A stretch of DNA of 61,126 bases from Ascoidea tarda (nom. inval.) (Eukaryota; Ascomycota; Saccharomycetes; Ascoideales; Ascoideaceae). Below, one piece after another: positions 31,601-39,970 of this stretch (the stretch's first letter is position 1; each line of letters begins with the position of its first letter). Made by a program: the position numbers and the translations under genes. The stretch is taken from assembly GCA_030560485.1 (NCBI GenBank), contig JAKTTS010000025.1, positions 1 to 61,126 on the forward strand, written 5' to 3'. The notes below the pieces were generated by a model. That model ran no database searches. It had not been told where the DNA came from and saw only the letters and a list, made by a program, of their open reading frames with translations.

Positions 31601-33840
31601 TGCTGGATAATATTTTGGGAGTGAGAAGGTAGAGGATGTCTTTTTAATTCCTCGCTTGCTTTTTTCAAGCTTTTATTTTTGTTGAGATTTGGAGAATGAG
31701 GTGAAGCGTTGGAATCGATTGAATAATTTTTTGATTTTGAGGAGTTATTTTTTCTGTAAGTTGTCCATTTACTTCTTTTTAAGGTTGATTCGTTTGATGA
31801 TAAAACAATTGGATTATCCATGTCGTTATCTGAGTCTTCAGCGGTATTTTGATTAACGTTTTTATTATAGTTGAAAGAAGATTTTTCCAAAGAGCTTAGG
31901 GATTGAGATCTTCTGTTTCTTAAAGTGAGAGGGTTTTTATGGGATCGGAGTTGGGCGGAAGCAGAGGCAGAAGCAGAAGTAGAAACAGAAGTAGAATTGG
32001 ATGAAGATGAGGAAGTTTTTGAAGGCAAAGAAATGGAAGAGGAGGAGTTCTGATTTTGGAAAACAGGAGAGTGGTTGATTTCTGGGGAAGAGAATGTATT
32101 GTTGACTGGAGAGCCTTGTGAATCTGAGGAATCGATGGTGTCGAATTGATCATTATTTGGGGTATAGTCTTCGTTATTGTGGGAATTAGCAGCGGTGGGT
32201 GTGGGTGTGTTGTTGTCGTTGTCTTCGTTGTTGTTGTTATTTTCGATTTGATTGTGGTTGCTATTGCTGTAGTAGTAATTTGAATGGTTTGAGTTGACTG
32301 AAGATAAATCAGATTTGTAACCGATGTTTGAAGTAGACAAAGTTCTGGCCAAAGTGGCAGCGTCAGTAGCAGTTAAGCCAGCGATTTCAGATAGTCTTTC
32401 CAATTCATCAGTTAAATCCTTTAGAGAAGGTTGCGAGTCTGATTTGAAAGATAGCGATGTATTAGATAGAGTGGAGTCGTTATCGGTTAGACTGTTGGGT
32501 GGGTTGGTGGAGTTTTTATCGATAATCTCGATGTTTTGGTTGGCTATTTGGTTATTGTTGTTGTGGTAGTTTTGGTTAGTATTGTTAGTTTGGTTGTTGC
32601 CATTATTTTCTAGGTTGGCAGTGATTTCAGCTACAGTTGATTGAACATGTTTTTTGAAATTTTCTGGGTCAATAGCAGGATGGGAACTTGCTGGGACCCA
32701 TAATAGTTTTTTAGTATCTATAGAAAAAGATTTTGAAGAAGGACCGGACAGAGATTTTCTTTTAATGTTAGCTGAAATAGATTGGTTATTTTTGTCGTCA
32801 TTTTGATGATTATTTGGAGAAGAAGAAGAGGAAGAGGGAAATCTTTTTTTTATGAGATTATTGTCGGCTAAGATTATATCTTCAGAGTCTATGTTAAATG
32901 ATAGCTGTGATAATCTTTTTTTATTATTATTGTTGTTACTGTTGTTGCTGTTGCCGTTGTTGGTGCTAAGTAGAGAGTTTAGACTCGAGATACTACTTCT
33001 TGGGGAAGTTGATAGAAGTTGATCATTTAAGGCATTGTTGATGTTGATGTCATTATTTGAGTGGATATTCGAATGGATGTTGTGGTTATTTAGGTCTTGG
33101 ATTTGATTGTAGTTTGAGTTGAAGTCCTTTTCTAGGGATAAATCAGGGTCCCCAGAGGAAGTGCTTGCGCCAATACTTAAACGTTTAAGATTTCGAACTA
33201 GGTCTCTTTCTTGTTGAACGACTTCAGCAGCAAGTTCAGTGTTTGATTTCCTAGAAGATTTTCTCTTTGATTTTGAGGTGATTCGTGAAGATGAAGAAGA
33301 GGAGGAAGGGGAGGAAGAGGAAGCAGAAGCAGAAGGATTTGAGTTGTAATTTTGGTTTTGGTTTTGGTTTGAGATTGAAGTAGAAGTGGAATGGTAGGAA
33401 GAACGAGAGGAAGAAGAAGAGGAAGAAGCAGGAGCAGAGTAAGGGTTGTAGGAAGTATAAGAGTTGTAGGGATTAATTAGTTTTTTGTTGATATGATTTG
33501 AAGCAGAAGAAGGAAGGGGAATTGAATGAGAACGTTGTTTAATTTTGAATTGATGAGGGTAGATTGGGTTACTGGGTTGCAGGACTCTTTTCATTGTTGA
33601 GTAAACAACTGGGGATGAATTGGTGTTAACAAAATTATTATTTTTATTATTTTTACTACTGTTATTGTTATTATTAATAATATTGTTGCTATTGTTAATA
33701 ATAATATTATTATTATTGCTAATATTGATAATATTAGAATTACCACTACTACTATTGCTAGTATTAATTGTATTGTTAGTATTGTCGCTACTCATATTAT
33801 GGAAATTATCATGGCTAGTGCTATTGGTGTTAATTGGCAT
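28681..33840 (-). CDS. ZDS1: Zds1/Zds2-family regulator of PP2A-Cdc55
   Basis: 1719 residues. Zds proteins bind Cdc55-PP2A and control mitotic entry and exit, polarity and stress signalling. The diagnostic Zds C-terminal domain is at about residues 1541-1617: FGFPLPPLTHSSIIMFDH, then RFPVHVERAIYRLAHIKL and REQVLLSNFMYAYLNLVNYS. An N-terminal conserved element (AAEVVQQERDLVRNLKRLS) is near residue 205. Everything else is low complexity: Ser/Asn stretches, a Gln-rich block at about 730-1130 including a run of QN pairs and a pure poly-Gln, a Lys-rich part, a run of KEME units (about 1480-1500), and a C-terminal tail of repeated YQNQQ-like units. S. cerevisiae Zds1 is 915 residues, so this copy is nearly twice as long. 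The start is the ATG at 33840; TAA stop at 28681. Confidence 0.9.
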   Translation of the reverse strand: MPINTNSTSHDNFHNMSSDNTNNTINTSNSSSGNSNIINISNNNNIIINNSNNIINNNNNSSKNNKNNNFVNTNSSPVVYSTMKRVLQPSNPIYPHQFKIKQRSHSIPLPSSASNHINKKLINPYNSYTSYNPYSAPASSSSSSSRSSYHSTSTSISNQNQNQNYNSNPSASASSSSPSSSSSSSRITSKSKRKSSRKSNTELAAEVVQQERDLVRNLKRLSIGASTSSGDPDLSLEKDFNSNYNQIQDLNNHNIHSNIHSNNDININNALNDQLLSTSPRSSISSLNSLLSTNNGNSNNSNNNNNKKRLSQLSFNIDSEDIILADNNLIKKRFPSSSSSSPNNHQNDDKNNQSISANIKRKSLSGPSSKSFSIDTKKLLWVPASSHPAIDPENFKKHVQSTVAEITANLENNGNNQTNNTNQNYHNNNNQIANQNIEIIDKNSTNPPNSLTDNDSTLSNTSLSFKSDSQPSLKDLTDELERLSEIAGLTATDAATLARTLSTSNIGYKSDLSSVNSNHSNYYYSNSNHNQIENNNNNEDNDNNTPTPTAANSHNNEDYTPNNDQFDTIDSSDSQGSPVNNTFSSPEINHSPVFQNQNSSSSISLPSKTSSSSSNSTSVSTSASASASAQLRSHKNPLTLRNRRSQSLSSLEKSSFNYNKNVNQNTAEDSDNDMDNPIVLSSNESTLKRSKWTTYRKNNSSKSKNYSIDSNASPHSPNLNKNKSLKKASEELKRHPLPSHSQNIIQQNQLQRQKQLKQQHVQQQQFQSQPQSQSRSSQKKIPSGRSSLDSGRRYIQQQQQQQQQKYQDQKTFEVKEQRHRHHHRHHRRPNDPNQPPLPQTALQRLSPQLNQQQFQKSYLQQANYSLQTQFPSKQQTQLQTQPQNIPEQHQNQNQNQNQNQNQNQNQQASQNYQQNYQQQYSQNQYAQQNLSQQQSYSQNTQPPQTFQYQNQQNYSQKGHSQQSYPQQENLHNERNHQLTQEQLMNQAQQSPRKKDYKSPPIQEAARFQSFQPQDSSSNDLRNYKQKNIKPQKLQLQNNSNFSNFQRYNNLQQSQQTSPLFSQQVIATSPSTSPSPSQTQFPQQQVYQSSSPTFQTEPKLDKNNEAQSTSKKLKQALPQMLQAFIDNKKQRSSKSPQLQSAGSFSQSSPNLSSSKSDRAKQSKKKKSYKTLDFDNNSNSNNNNGINNNNNNSSPDLSAPSKPKRRVRKNSLSAWLKGGSSKAELSPTENLMNELDNNSLHSSNSDVSRSHSNDLTSMGNSSSPNSPNEDRERENKNIFHLFKKKSNKNLAGAYRINSASKEEKSNPLPSQVILSPTANSFEESSQQYSNSYRSDKENFSNTSANSKHSDEFIEGKQKTSDQPLIDNVLTLYSKQRDQHLEPAAEVTKESSKVSPVLGEPVQLKKKNSSGGISKKPSKQKRRDKEKDVEEYIKKETVKQKAEEHPSNVRKEVDNNKKLEKIEIDKEEEKKKKNEDENKNEKGKEKEKEMEKEMEKEMEKEMEKEKAVDETSQVPEKKDKLKKYTLEEFEADKNAKPNQTVFKTDSAFGFPLPPLTHSSIIMFDHRFPVHVERAIYRLAHIKLTNPKREIREQVLLSNFMYAYLNLVNYSIYLQSLEEDQNNDEDTKEDNSQEAEFPVNEETMEENYEVYYENDNNQEPQEDPEYYGQDQQYQEQHYQNQQYQDQQYQNQQYQNQQYQNQKYQGQPYPEQSQDELMHYGYTG
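28735..28850 (-). repeat. Tandem Tyr-Gln repeats at the Zds1 C-terminus
   Basis: About ten units of 15 bp encoding YQNQQ, YQDQQ or similar. The period is exactly five codons, so slippage keeps the frame. The segment follows the conserved Zds domain. Confidence 0.8.
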
Positions 33841-34305
33841 AAGTAGAACAGTGGAAACTGAAAGAAACCAGATATTCAGTAAACCAAAAAGAAGAGCTCT
33901 TCAACAATGGAGGAATATCGAGAGAAAGCAGGCACTGGATCTCAGGTGGATAATAAATAGATACCAGATATTGGATTATGTTGGAGTTGCACGCCGGGCA
34001 AAGACAGAAATTGCAACGGTTCGCTTTTCAGGCCAGAATGAAAAAGCGTAAAACAACGCTGGAAAGAAAGCAGAAAAAGAAAGGTTGACCAGACCAGCGC
34101 AGTGGAAGCACACGCAGCACAGACAGCACCACCGCCACGGAACAAGCGCCCGACGCAGCACAGGCACCGCACTCCTGCCGCCTCGCACCGGAATGCTGAA
34201 CCACGCTCGTGCTGCGGTGGTGCTGCGGTGTGCGTGGTCACGCCTGTAGGTGCGGCTGGACCGGACCTGGAGTAGCATCTTATCGCTGGCGCGGTCTAGA
34301 CCATC
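33841..34305. promoter_or_regulatory. GC-rich ZDS1 upstream region
   Basis: 465 bp between the ZDS1 start and the HRD1 3' end. About 34080-34290 is strikingly GC-rich, with GCGGTGGTGCTGCGGTG-like runs, within an otherwise AT-rich chromosome. It holds the ZDS1 promoter. No single known site stands out. Confidence 0.5.
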
Positions 34306-36201
34306 TCACTCCTCCTTCAAGTGGGCCCAGCAGGAGTCGCTGAGCGCCACCTCCCACTCTGCTTCTTCTACTGCTTCTACTGCTTCTACTGCTTCTGTAT
34401 GTGCTGCTTCGGTGGTATCGCTCACACTCCTGACAGTCTCTCTATTCACACGACGAAGAGGGAGGATGGTCCAGTCTGGTGGTATTAGAGAGTTTTCCGG
34501 CAACTCTAGAATGTAGTCTTCGGATTCGCTTGGACCTATGATTGCATTTAACTCCTCCTCTGTACCATTATCCTTTATAAGATTTATAGCCTTTACAAGA
34601 CGACTTTTTTTGCTTGCATGGCTTGAATTAGTGTCAGCCTTTATATCATCAATAGCCTTTGTAACACGGGTTACAAAGTCGCTATTTGAGGTTTTAGTGT
34701 TCACAGATTTCATAGCATTTATATCCTTTGAGAGAGGATGTTCATCGCTTTCATTCCTTGAAGTGGTTGTAGTGTTGGTAAAATTGTGATCGTTATGATT
34801 GATATGACTGTTATCTGAATTTATAGAGGTATCATTGTGATTATCGTCACTAATTGGGTTATTGTTATTATCAATCGGGTTATTAGTTATTTGGTTATTA
34901 GTTATTGGAGTATTAGTTATTGGAGTATTAGTTATTGGAGTATTAGTTATTGGAGTATTAGTTATTGGAGTATTAGTTATTGGAGTATTAGTTATTGGAG
35001 TATTAGTTATTGGAGTATTAATTGGAGTATTAATTGGAGTATTTCTTGCAGCATTTCTTGTAGTATCTCTTGGTGCTGCTGAATCCTGAAAAACTGGAGC
35101 TCTACACATAGGACACCTCTGTGATCTCTCCAACCAATTTTTCAAACAGCCTAAATGGATAATATGCCCACACTTTAATAATTTAGGATACAACCTTGTC
35201 CCAGTTGGTACATCGATAGTTGTCATATCGTCCCGACAAATTATACATAAATTATCATGATTTTTCAACTCTTCTTCGGTGGCATCCACTAGGCATGAAT
35301 CCAATTTTTTACTATTCTTATTAAACTCAATGAACTGCTTGGTTTTCTTAATAAATCTCGACAAACTCAAATAAAAGTCGCGGATTAAATGTAGTGGGAA
35401 GTTATAAGGATCAATCAATAGCAAAAACAACAAAATATATGTCAACGACCTTAAAAACAAATGCAAAATCTCAATTATATGCAAATAAAATGACTTTTCC
35501 TCCAAGCTCTCTTCATGTGGATGATTGATTAAATAAACAATCTCCGCAAAATTAATTAAACTCTTTAAAATATAGTAGATTATCTCAATAAACAACAAAA
35601 AAAATTCAAAGGAGAAAAATATGAAAACATTGGTAGAATTCTTAAATGACTGGTTTATACAAAACCCTATCAACTTCAAATCAACGTAGATCATTAGCAT
35701 AATAACAATGCTTATCCGATTGATAAATAACTTCTTGAAAATTTTAATAAAACTAACCTCGTAGTCTTCATCTTGGTTTTCAATGTTATTAATTGTATTG
35801 TTTGGCTGATACATGAAATTAATCCGATCAAACAATATCCAGTGGAACACTTTAACAAACAATAATAGCGCCGTGAAAAAATTAATCAAAATCCCATACT
35901 CGTTTCGAAATGTGGCCAAGGAGATGAAACTATTTGTAATCGATATCCAGAGCCTTTCATATATATGCTCAATCTCAATCAATCTCAATGATGCCCCAAA
36001 AAATATTATTTGCAACAATCGGACAACTAATAACGAATAAATTATAACAAAATTTGTCAATATAATCAAATTAAATCCTTGAGACAAATATGTAACTGCC
36101 TGGAAATAATTCGGATAACTATTGAATCCATGGTAAATACAACTAAACGCAATTACGTTGCTCACCACAAAATATATCACAATCTGCGACTTATGATTCA
36201 T
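34306..36201 (-). CDS. HRD1: ER ubiquitin ligase Hrd1 (synoviolin)
   Basis: 631 residues from the first ATG, at 36201. Hrd1 is the multispanning RING ligase and retrotranslocation channel of ER-associated degradation. The N-terminal 300 residues contain about eight hydrophobic helices. A RING-H2 at about 316-368 reads CIICRDD ... LKCGHIIHLGCLKNWLERSQ ... CPMC, matching the yeast Hrd1 segment [20 protein letters not shown]. The cytosolic tail then has eight or so NTPIT repeats, an Asn/Asp-rich stretch and a Glu/Ala-rich end. S. cerevisiae Hrd1 has 551 residues. The Asn/Thr/Pro repeat is an unusual addition. The 5' region is shared with HOG1. Confidence 0.93.
   Translation of the reverse strand: MNHKSQIVIYFVVSNVIAFSCIYHGFNSYPNYFQAVTYLSQGFNLIILTNFVIIYSLLVVRLLQIIFFGASLRLIEIEHIYERLWISITNSFISLATFRNEYGILINFFTALLLFVKVFHWILFDRINFMYQPNNTINNIENQDEDYEVSFIKIFKKLFINRISIVIMLMIYVDLKLIGFCINQSFKNSTNVFIFFSFEFFLLFIEIIYYILKSLINFAEIVYLINHPHEESLEEKSFYLHIIEILHLFLRSLTYILLFLLLIDPYNFPLHLIRDFYLSLSRFIKKTKQFIEFNKNSKKLDSCLVDATEEELKNHDNLCIICRDDMTTIDVPTGTRLYPKLLKCGHIIHLGCLKNWLERSQRCPMCRAPVFQDSAAPRDTTRNAARNTPINTPINTPITNTPITNTPITNTPITNTPITNTPITNTPITNTPITNNQITNNPIDNNNNPISDDNHNDTSINSDNSHINHNDHNFTNTTTTSRNESDEHPLSKDINAMKSVNTKTSNSDFVTRVTKAIDDIKADTNSSHASKKSRLVKAINLIKDNGTEEELNAIIGPSESEDYILELPENSLIPPDWTILPLRRVNRETVRSVSDTTEAAHTEAVEAVEAVEEAEWEVALSDSCWAHLKEE
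34888..35050 (-). repeat. 15-bp tandem repeat encoding NTPIT in HRD1
   Basis: Plus-strand unit GTATTAGTTATTGGA, about eight near-perfect copies with degenerate units at both sides. The period is five codons. It lies in the cytosolic tail, after the RING. Confidence 0.9.
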
Positions 36202-36930
36202 CAATGAGTATCACTTTAGTTTGAAGACAAGAAACGAACCTATTACTACTGGTGATAACAATGATAACGATGATAACGATGATGATACCTCAACGATAAC
36301 ACCCACCTATAACGGCTCGTTATCGTTGTTAAAGCGTTTTGTTGAGCGCGCATGACCTCTTTGTCGCCACCCGCTTGGACCACACATTCAGATATCTTCT
36401 GGATCTCCGGAATGACGTAACAATCAACTTTCCGCCCAAAGCTCCACGCTTGCTCGTCCAAAACCGTTACTTCCCCTGCGCCAGCAGCACAAAATCCTCA
36501 CCAAGCGCCCCTTCAGTATGCGCTCCACCCCGGCGGTGCTACGTAATGCGCTCTGCTTGTTTTGCTCCTACGGCGGTTGCTCTCCTCCACTACACCTTCT
36601 TCCTTCAATATATATTGCTTCTGTATTGCTTCGATATTGTTGCACAACTCAAGAAAAAGAAATAAGAAATAACCTACACTCGCCTTCTTCCAATAGCCCT
36701 TTCCTACTTCTCGCCATTAGCTTTTATCTTTACTCTAGCTTTGTCCAATTAATTTGCCATCCGCCACCCCTCAACTCCTACTCTGGTCAAACAAAAGTCT
36801 GTCGCGTGTATCACCAACTGAGATAACATTTTAATTTCAAATTTACAATCACATAGTCGCGTCTGCTATTATCTTTTACTACTTATTGTCGTAATTAATC
36901 CGCAAATCCTCCAATTCCATCTTCTTCATA
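36202..36930. promoter_or_regulatory. Divergent promoter HRD1 / HOG1 with GATAAC cluster
   Basis: 729 bp. On the HRD1 side four GATAAC hexamers (first at 36253, the next two at 9-bp spacing, the last at 36295-36300) are followed by an inverted copy. CAACGATAAC at 36291-36300 and GTTATCGTTG at 36319-36328 form a perfect 10-bp inverted repeat with an 18-bp spacer. GATAA is the core bound by GATA-type zinc fingers. The middle (36330-36600) is GC-rich, and the HOG1 side is T/C-rich as in yeast leaders. Confidence 0.5.
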
Positions 36931-38274
36931 ATGAACTTAGAAGATCCTGTTCAATTCAATATCAATAACAATACCACTTCCAATAACGCTAATCCTAACC
37001 CTAACCCCAACACCATCGCTATTGATCACAACATCAATAACCAAATCGATCCTTCTCAACCCTTACCTCAAAATGAAAATGATCTCTTAGACTATCAATA
37101 CAATTATGCTGACAACTTCAATAAGGATAAAATCTTTGGAACTTTGTTTGAAACGACAAAGAGATACACTGATTTGAACCCGGTCGGTATGGGCGCCTTC
37201 GGTTTAGTATGTTCCGCCACTGACTTAAAATCAAATGAAAAAGTTGCCATCAAAAAAATATCAAAACCTTTATCAACTGAAATTTTAGCAAAGAGAACCT
37301 ATAGAGAGCTAAAACTATTAAAGAATTTAAGACATGAAAACTTAATTTGTCTTAACGACATCTTTTTCTCTCCCTCGAGTGACATCTATTTTGTAACCGA
37401 ACTACAAGGTGCAGATCTATTAAAATTATTAAATACAAGACCTCTAGAACCCCAATTTATTCAATATTTTATTTACCAAATTTTAAGAGGCCTAAAATAT
37501 ATTCATTCTGCTGGTGTTATACACAGAGATTTAAAACCCTCAAATATTCTTATAAATGAAAATTGTGATTTGAAAATTTGTGATTTTGGTTTGGCTAGAA
37601 TCCAAGATCCACAAATGACCGGGTATGTATCAACAAGATATTACAGAGCTCCAGAAATCATGCTAACTTGGCAAAAATATGACACTGAAGTTGATATTTG
37701 GTCAACCGGCTGTATATTCGCTGAAATGGTCGAAAATAAGCCTCTATTTCCCGGTAGAAACCACGTTGACCAGTTTTCTATAATAACCGAATTACTAGGT
37801 TCTCCTCCACAAGATGTTATTGATACCATATGCTCAGAAAATACTCTTAGGTTTGTGAAAAGCTTACCAAAAAAGAGTCCAATCGATTTATTTGAAAGAT
37901 TTAACGACAAATTATCTAAAGACGGTATTGATTTACTCTCAAAAATGCTTGTTTTTGACTCAAGAAAGAGAATTAATGCCACTGAAGGTTTATCCCATGT
38001 TTATTTATCAAACTATCACGACCCGGATGATGAACCTGTGGCCTCAGAGAGATTTGATTGGAAATTTAATGACGCCGACTTACCTATTGATACTTGGAGA
38101 CTAATGATGTACAATGAAATTGTAGATTTTAATAACCAAGCTTATCTCGATACCATAGGTAATTATGATGATAATAACAATAACAATATAAATATAAATG
38201 ATAACATGTACAATAATGAGGATTCTCAATACTATGCATCAAATCAATACAACAATCCTTACGCTGCTCAATAG
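36931..38274 (+). CDS. HOG1: Osmostress MAP kinase Hog1 (p38 family)
   Basis: 447 residues. It is the terminal kinase of the high-osmolarity glycerol pathway, activated by Pbs2-type MAPKK and moving to the nucleus. The dual-phosphorylation motif is TGY (Thr230-Gly-Tyr232) in [20 protein letters not shown], which separates Hog1 from the TEY kinases Fus3, Kss1 and Slt2. The catalytic motifs HRDLKPSN and DFGLAR are intact, the lysine is in VAIKKI, and the Hog1-specific segment [16 protein letters not shown] follows the kinase fold, next to the common docking region. Compared with S. cerevisiae Hog1, which begins just before IFGTVFE, this protein has an N-terminal extension of roughly 55 residues rich in Asn and Pro. 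The C-terminal tail is short and Asn-rich. The start is the ATG at 36931. Confidence 0.97.
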   Translation: MNLEDPVQFNINNNTTSNNANPNPNPNTIAIDHNINNQIDPSQPLPQNENDLLDYQYNYADNFNKDKIFGTLFETTKRYTDLNPVGMGAFGLVCSATDLKSNEKVAIKKISKPLSTEILAKRTYRELKLLKNLRHENLICLNDIFFSPSSDIYFVTELQGADLLKLLNTRPLEPQFIQYFIYQILRGLKYIHSAGVIHRDLKPSNILINENCDLKICDFGLARIQDPQMTGYVSTRYYRAPEIMLTWQKYDTEVDIWSTGCIFAEMVENKPLFPGRNHVDQFSIITELLGSPPQDVIDTICSENTLRFVKSLPKKSPIDLFERFNDKLSKDGIDLLSKMLVFDSRKRINATEGLSHVYLSNYHDPDDEPVASERFDWKFNDADLPIDTWRLMMYNEIVDFNNQAYLDTIGNYDDNNNNNININDNMYNNEDSQYYASNQYNNPYAAQ

Positions 38275-38692
38275 TATCACCTATTTTAATCAAAATAAAT
38301 TCCACTATTAGAATTCTTTCTTGTTTTCTTTTTTTTTTTTCAAATTCGAATTTCAAATATTATAGCTTAAATTATCTATTCAACTTCTTTATTCTGTCTC
38401 TCTTATCATCTATCTATAACTTTAATTCCTAACGAAAATCTCGTTTATTCAAACTTAAATGTGTAGAATCCTAATTTTAAATAAAGCCCTAATTTAATAA
38501 GGCTGGTTGATCACGTTTAATATATAAGGGCTCTATAACCTTATTACAGCCGCGAGGGTAACACATTGAATAGTTTTTGTAATTTTTTTCAAACCCATCT
38601 GAAATATACAAATTATTTTATCTATCAACATCGAGTTTTCTTAATTATCTACAATATCAAGTGTATAATCATAAAACAGCAATATTACAAAA
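38275..38692. promoter_or_regulatory. HOG1 3' region and RPL43 promoter
   Basis: 418 bp. The first half is the T-rich HOG1 3' end. The second half, from about 38470, carries AGCCCTAA (38485-38492), a Tbf1-type site, then TCACGT and a TATATAA-like stretch before the A-rich leader of RPL43. Tbf1 sites mark ribosomal protein promoters in Candida-type yeasts. Confidence 0.5.
38485..38492 (+). promoter_or_regulatory. Tbf1-type site AGCCCTAA
   Basis: Matches the Tbf1 core (ARCCCTAA) about 200 bp upstream of RPL43. Tbf1 with Cbf1 drives ribosomal protein genes in several non-Saccharomyces yeasts; a TCACGT half-site follows about 20 bp later. A single site in AT-rich DNA can arise by chance. Confidence 0.4.
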
Positions 38693-39516
38693 ATGTATGT
38701 CAAAATCAAAGATCTCTGCTTGAGATAATGCAGATACATAATCTAATTGAAATTGATCCTACTGAATTGAAAAAATTAGAATCAAATTGGAAACAAGAAC
38801 AGAGTAGAATATTACTCATAAAAATTGTATCAATTTAATCAATATTCAAAGAATTTGGTAATTATCCAGTTAAATTTTATCAAATAGTGTTTAATAAATC
38901 AACAATTTAATAGAATTAATCCATTAAAGATATGAAAATAATATAATTAAATTTAATATTCAGAAAAATACATTTATTAATTGGCTAAACATTTGAATAT
39001 GCACTGGACTTTCTTCATTACTGTACAAATTGTATTAAAATTAAAATGTCAATTGAATTTTTAAAAAGCAGTTTTACGATACTTTTAAAGTGGTACTTCC
39101 AATCAAATCATATTTCATCTAAAAGTTCAATATCCCAAAATTATATTCATGTTGCAAATCTAAAATGAAATTTCAATATCATTAGCTTTTAAAACCATAC
39201 AATTTTTCAATATTCTAACATTTTTTTCATTTTTAATAGGACTAAAAGAACAAAGAAAGTTGGAATCACCGGTAAATTTGGTGTTCGTTATGGTTCATCA
39301 TTAAGAAGACAATGTAAAAAATTGGAAACTCAACAACACGCCACCTACGATTGTTCCTTCTGTGGTAAAAGAACCGTAAAGAGAGGTGCTGTTGGTATCT
39401 GGAGTTGTAGATCATGTAAAAAAACTGTCGCTGGCGGTGCTTACACTGTTTCAACTGCTGCTGCTGCCACTGTTAGATCCTCAATCAGACGTTTAAGAGA
39501 ATTGGCTGAAGCTTAA
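38693..39516 (+). CDS. RPL43: Ribosomal protein eL43, intron splits the start codon
   Basis: 60S subunit zinc-ribbon protein, 92 residues, the same length as in S. cerevisiae. Exon 1 is only AT (38693-38694); the intron 38695-39239 starts GTATGT and ends TAG; exon 2 (39240-39516) begins G ACT AAA AGA. Joined, this gives ATG ACT AAA AGA, hence [20 protein letters not shown], matching the conserved N-terminus. The branch point is TTCTAAC at 39213-39219, 20 nt before the acceptor. The zinc-binding cysteines are in CSFC and CRSC. The body ends [27 protein letters not shown]. Without splicing the ATG at 38693 reads into the intron and cannot give this protein. An unspliced frame inside the intron (from 38729) has no known relative. 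RPP1 follows on the same strand. Confidence 0.95.
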
Positions 39517-39970
39517 ATTATTTATAATCTTTTTACAATTATAACAATTATATTATGTATTTTTTAGTAGATTTAATGGTTTCAAGTATTCATCTGATTT
39601 GTTTGTCAACAAACTTATTTGTAGTTTCTTTAGCTGCATTATTGTATCAGAACTTCACCTTATTATTGCTGCATCTACTGCTTCTGCTTCTGCTTCTGCT
39701 TCCGCTTCTGCTTCCGCTGTTTGACTGCCGGTAATGTTGGATGATAACGGTTATGAACTATTTTACATCCTGCACACGATACATACATTCTACCACCATA
39801 TATCTCAATGTGACTGCTTTCTTGTCTAAATCACGCTTTTCAGCACCTCTCTTTCTGGTGTGGAGCATGTTGATAGAATCATCATATAGTAGGAGCACGA
39901 CTGTCTGTAATAGCATCTGTAGATATCTTGATCATATCCCAAATCTAATAATCTATAATAACTGGAAACA
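39517..39970. promoter_or_regulatory. RPL43-RPP1 intergenic region with GCTTCT repeat
   Basis: 454 bp holding the RPL43 3' end and the RPP1 promoter. A (GCTTCT/GCTTCC)n hexamer array of about seven units lies at 39674-39718. It would read as Ala-Ser repeats but has no start codon or conserved surroundings, so it is treated as non-coding. No AGCCCTAA site is visible here. Confidence 0.5.

Noticed and set aside
28681-33840. Repetitive plus-strand frames opposite ZDS1
   Set aside because: They are mirror translations of Gln, Asn and Ser codon repeats in ZDS1.
38729-38838. 36-codon frame inside the RPL43 intron
   Set aside because: It lies wholly in an intron with good signals, has no known relative, and the spliced exon fits the full ribosomal protein.
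39668-39724. Ala-Ser repeat peptide between RPL43 and RPP1
   Set aside because: It is a hexamer microsatellite without a start codon or conserved flank.
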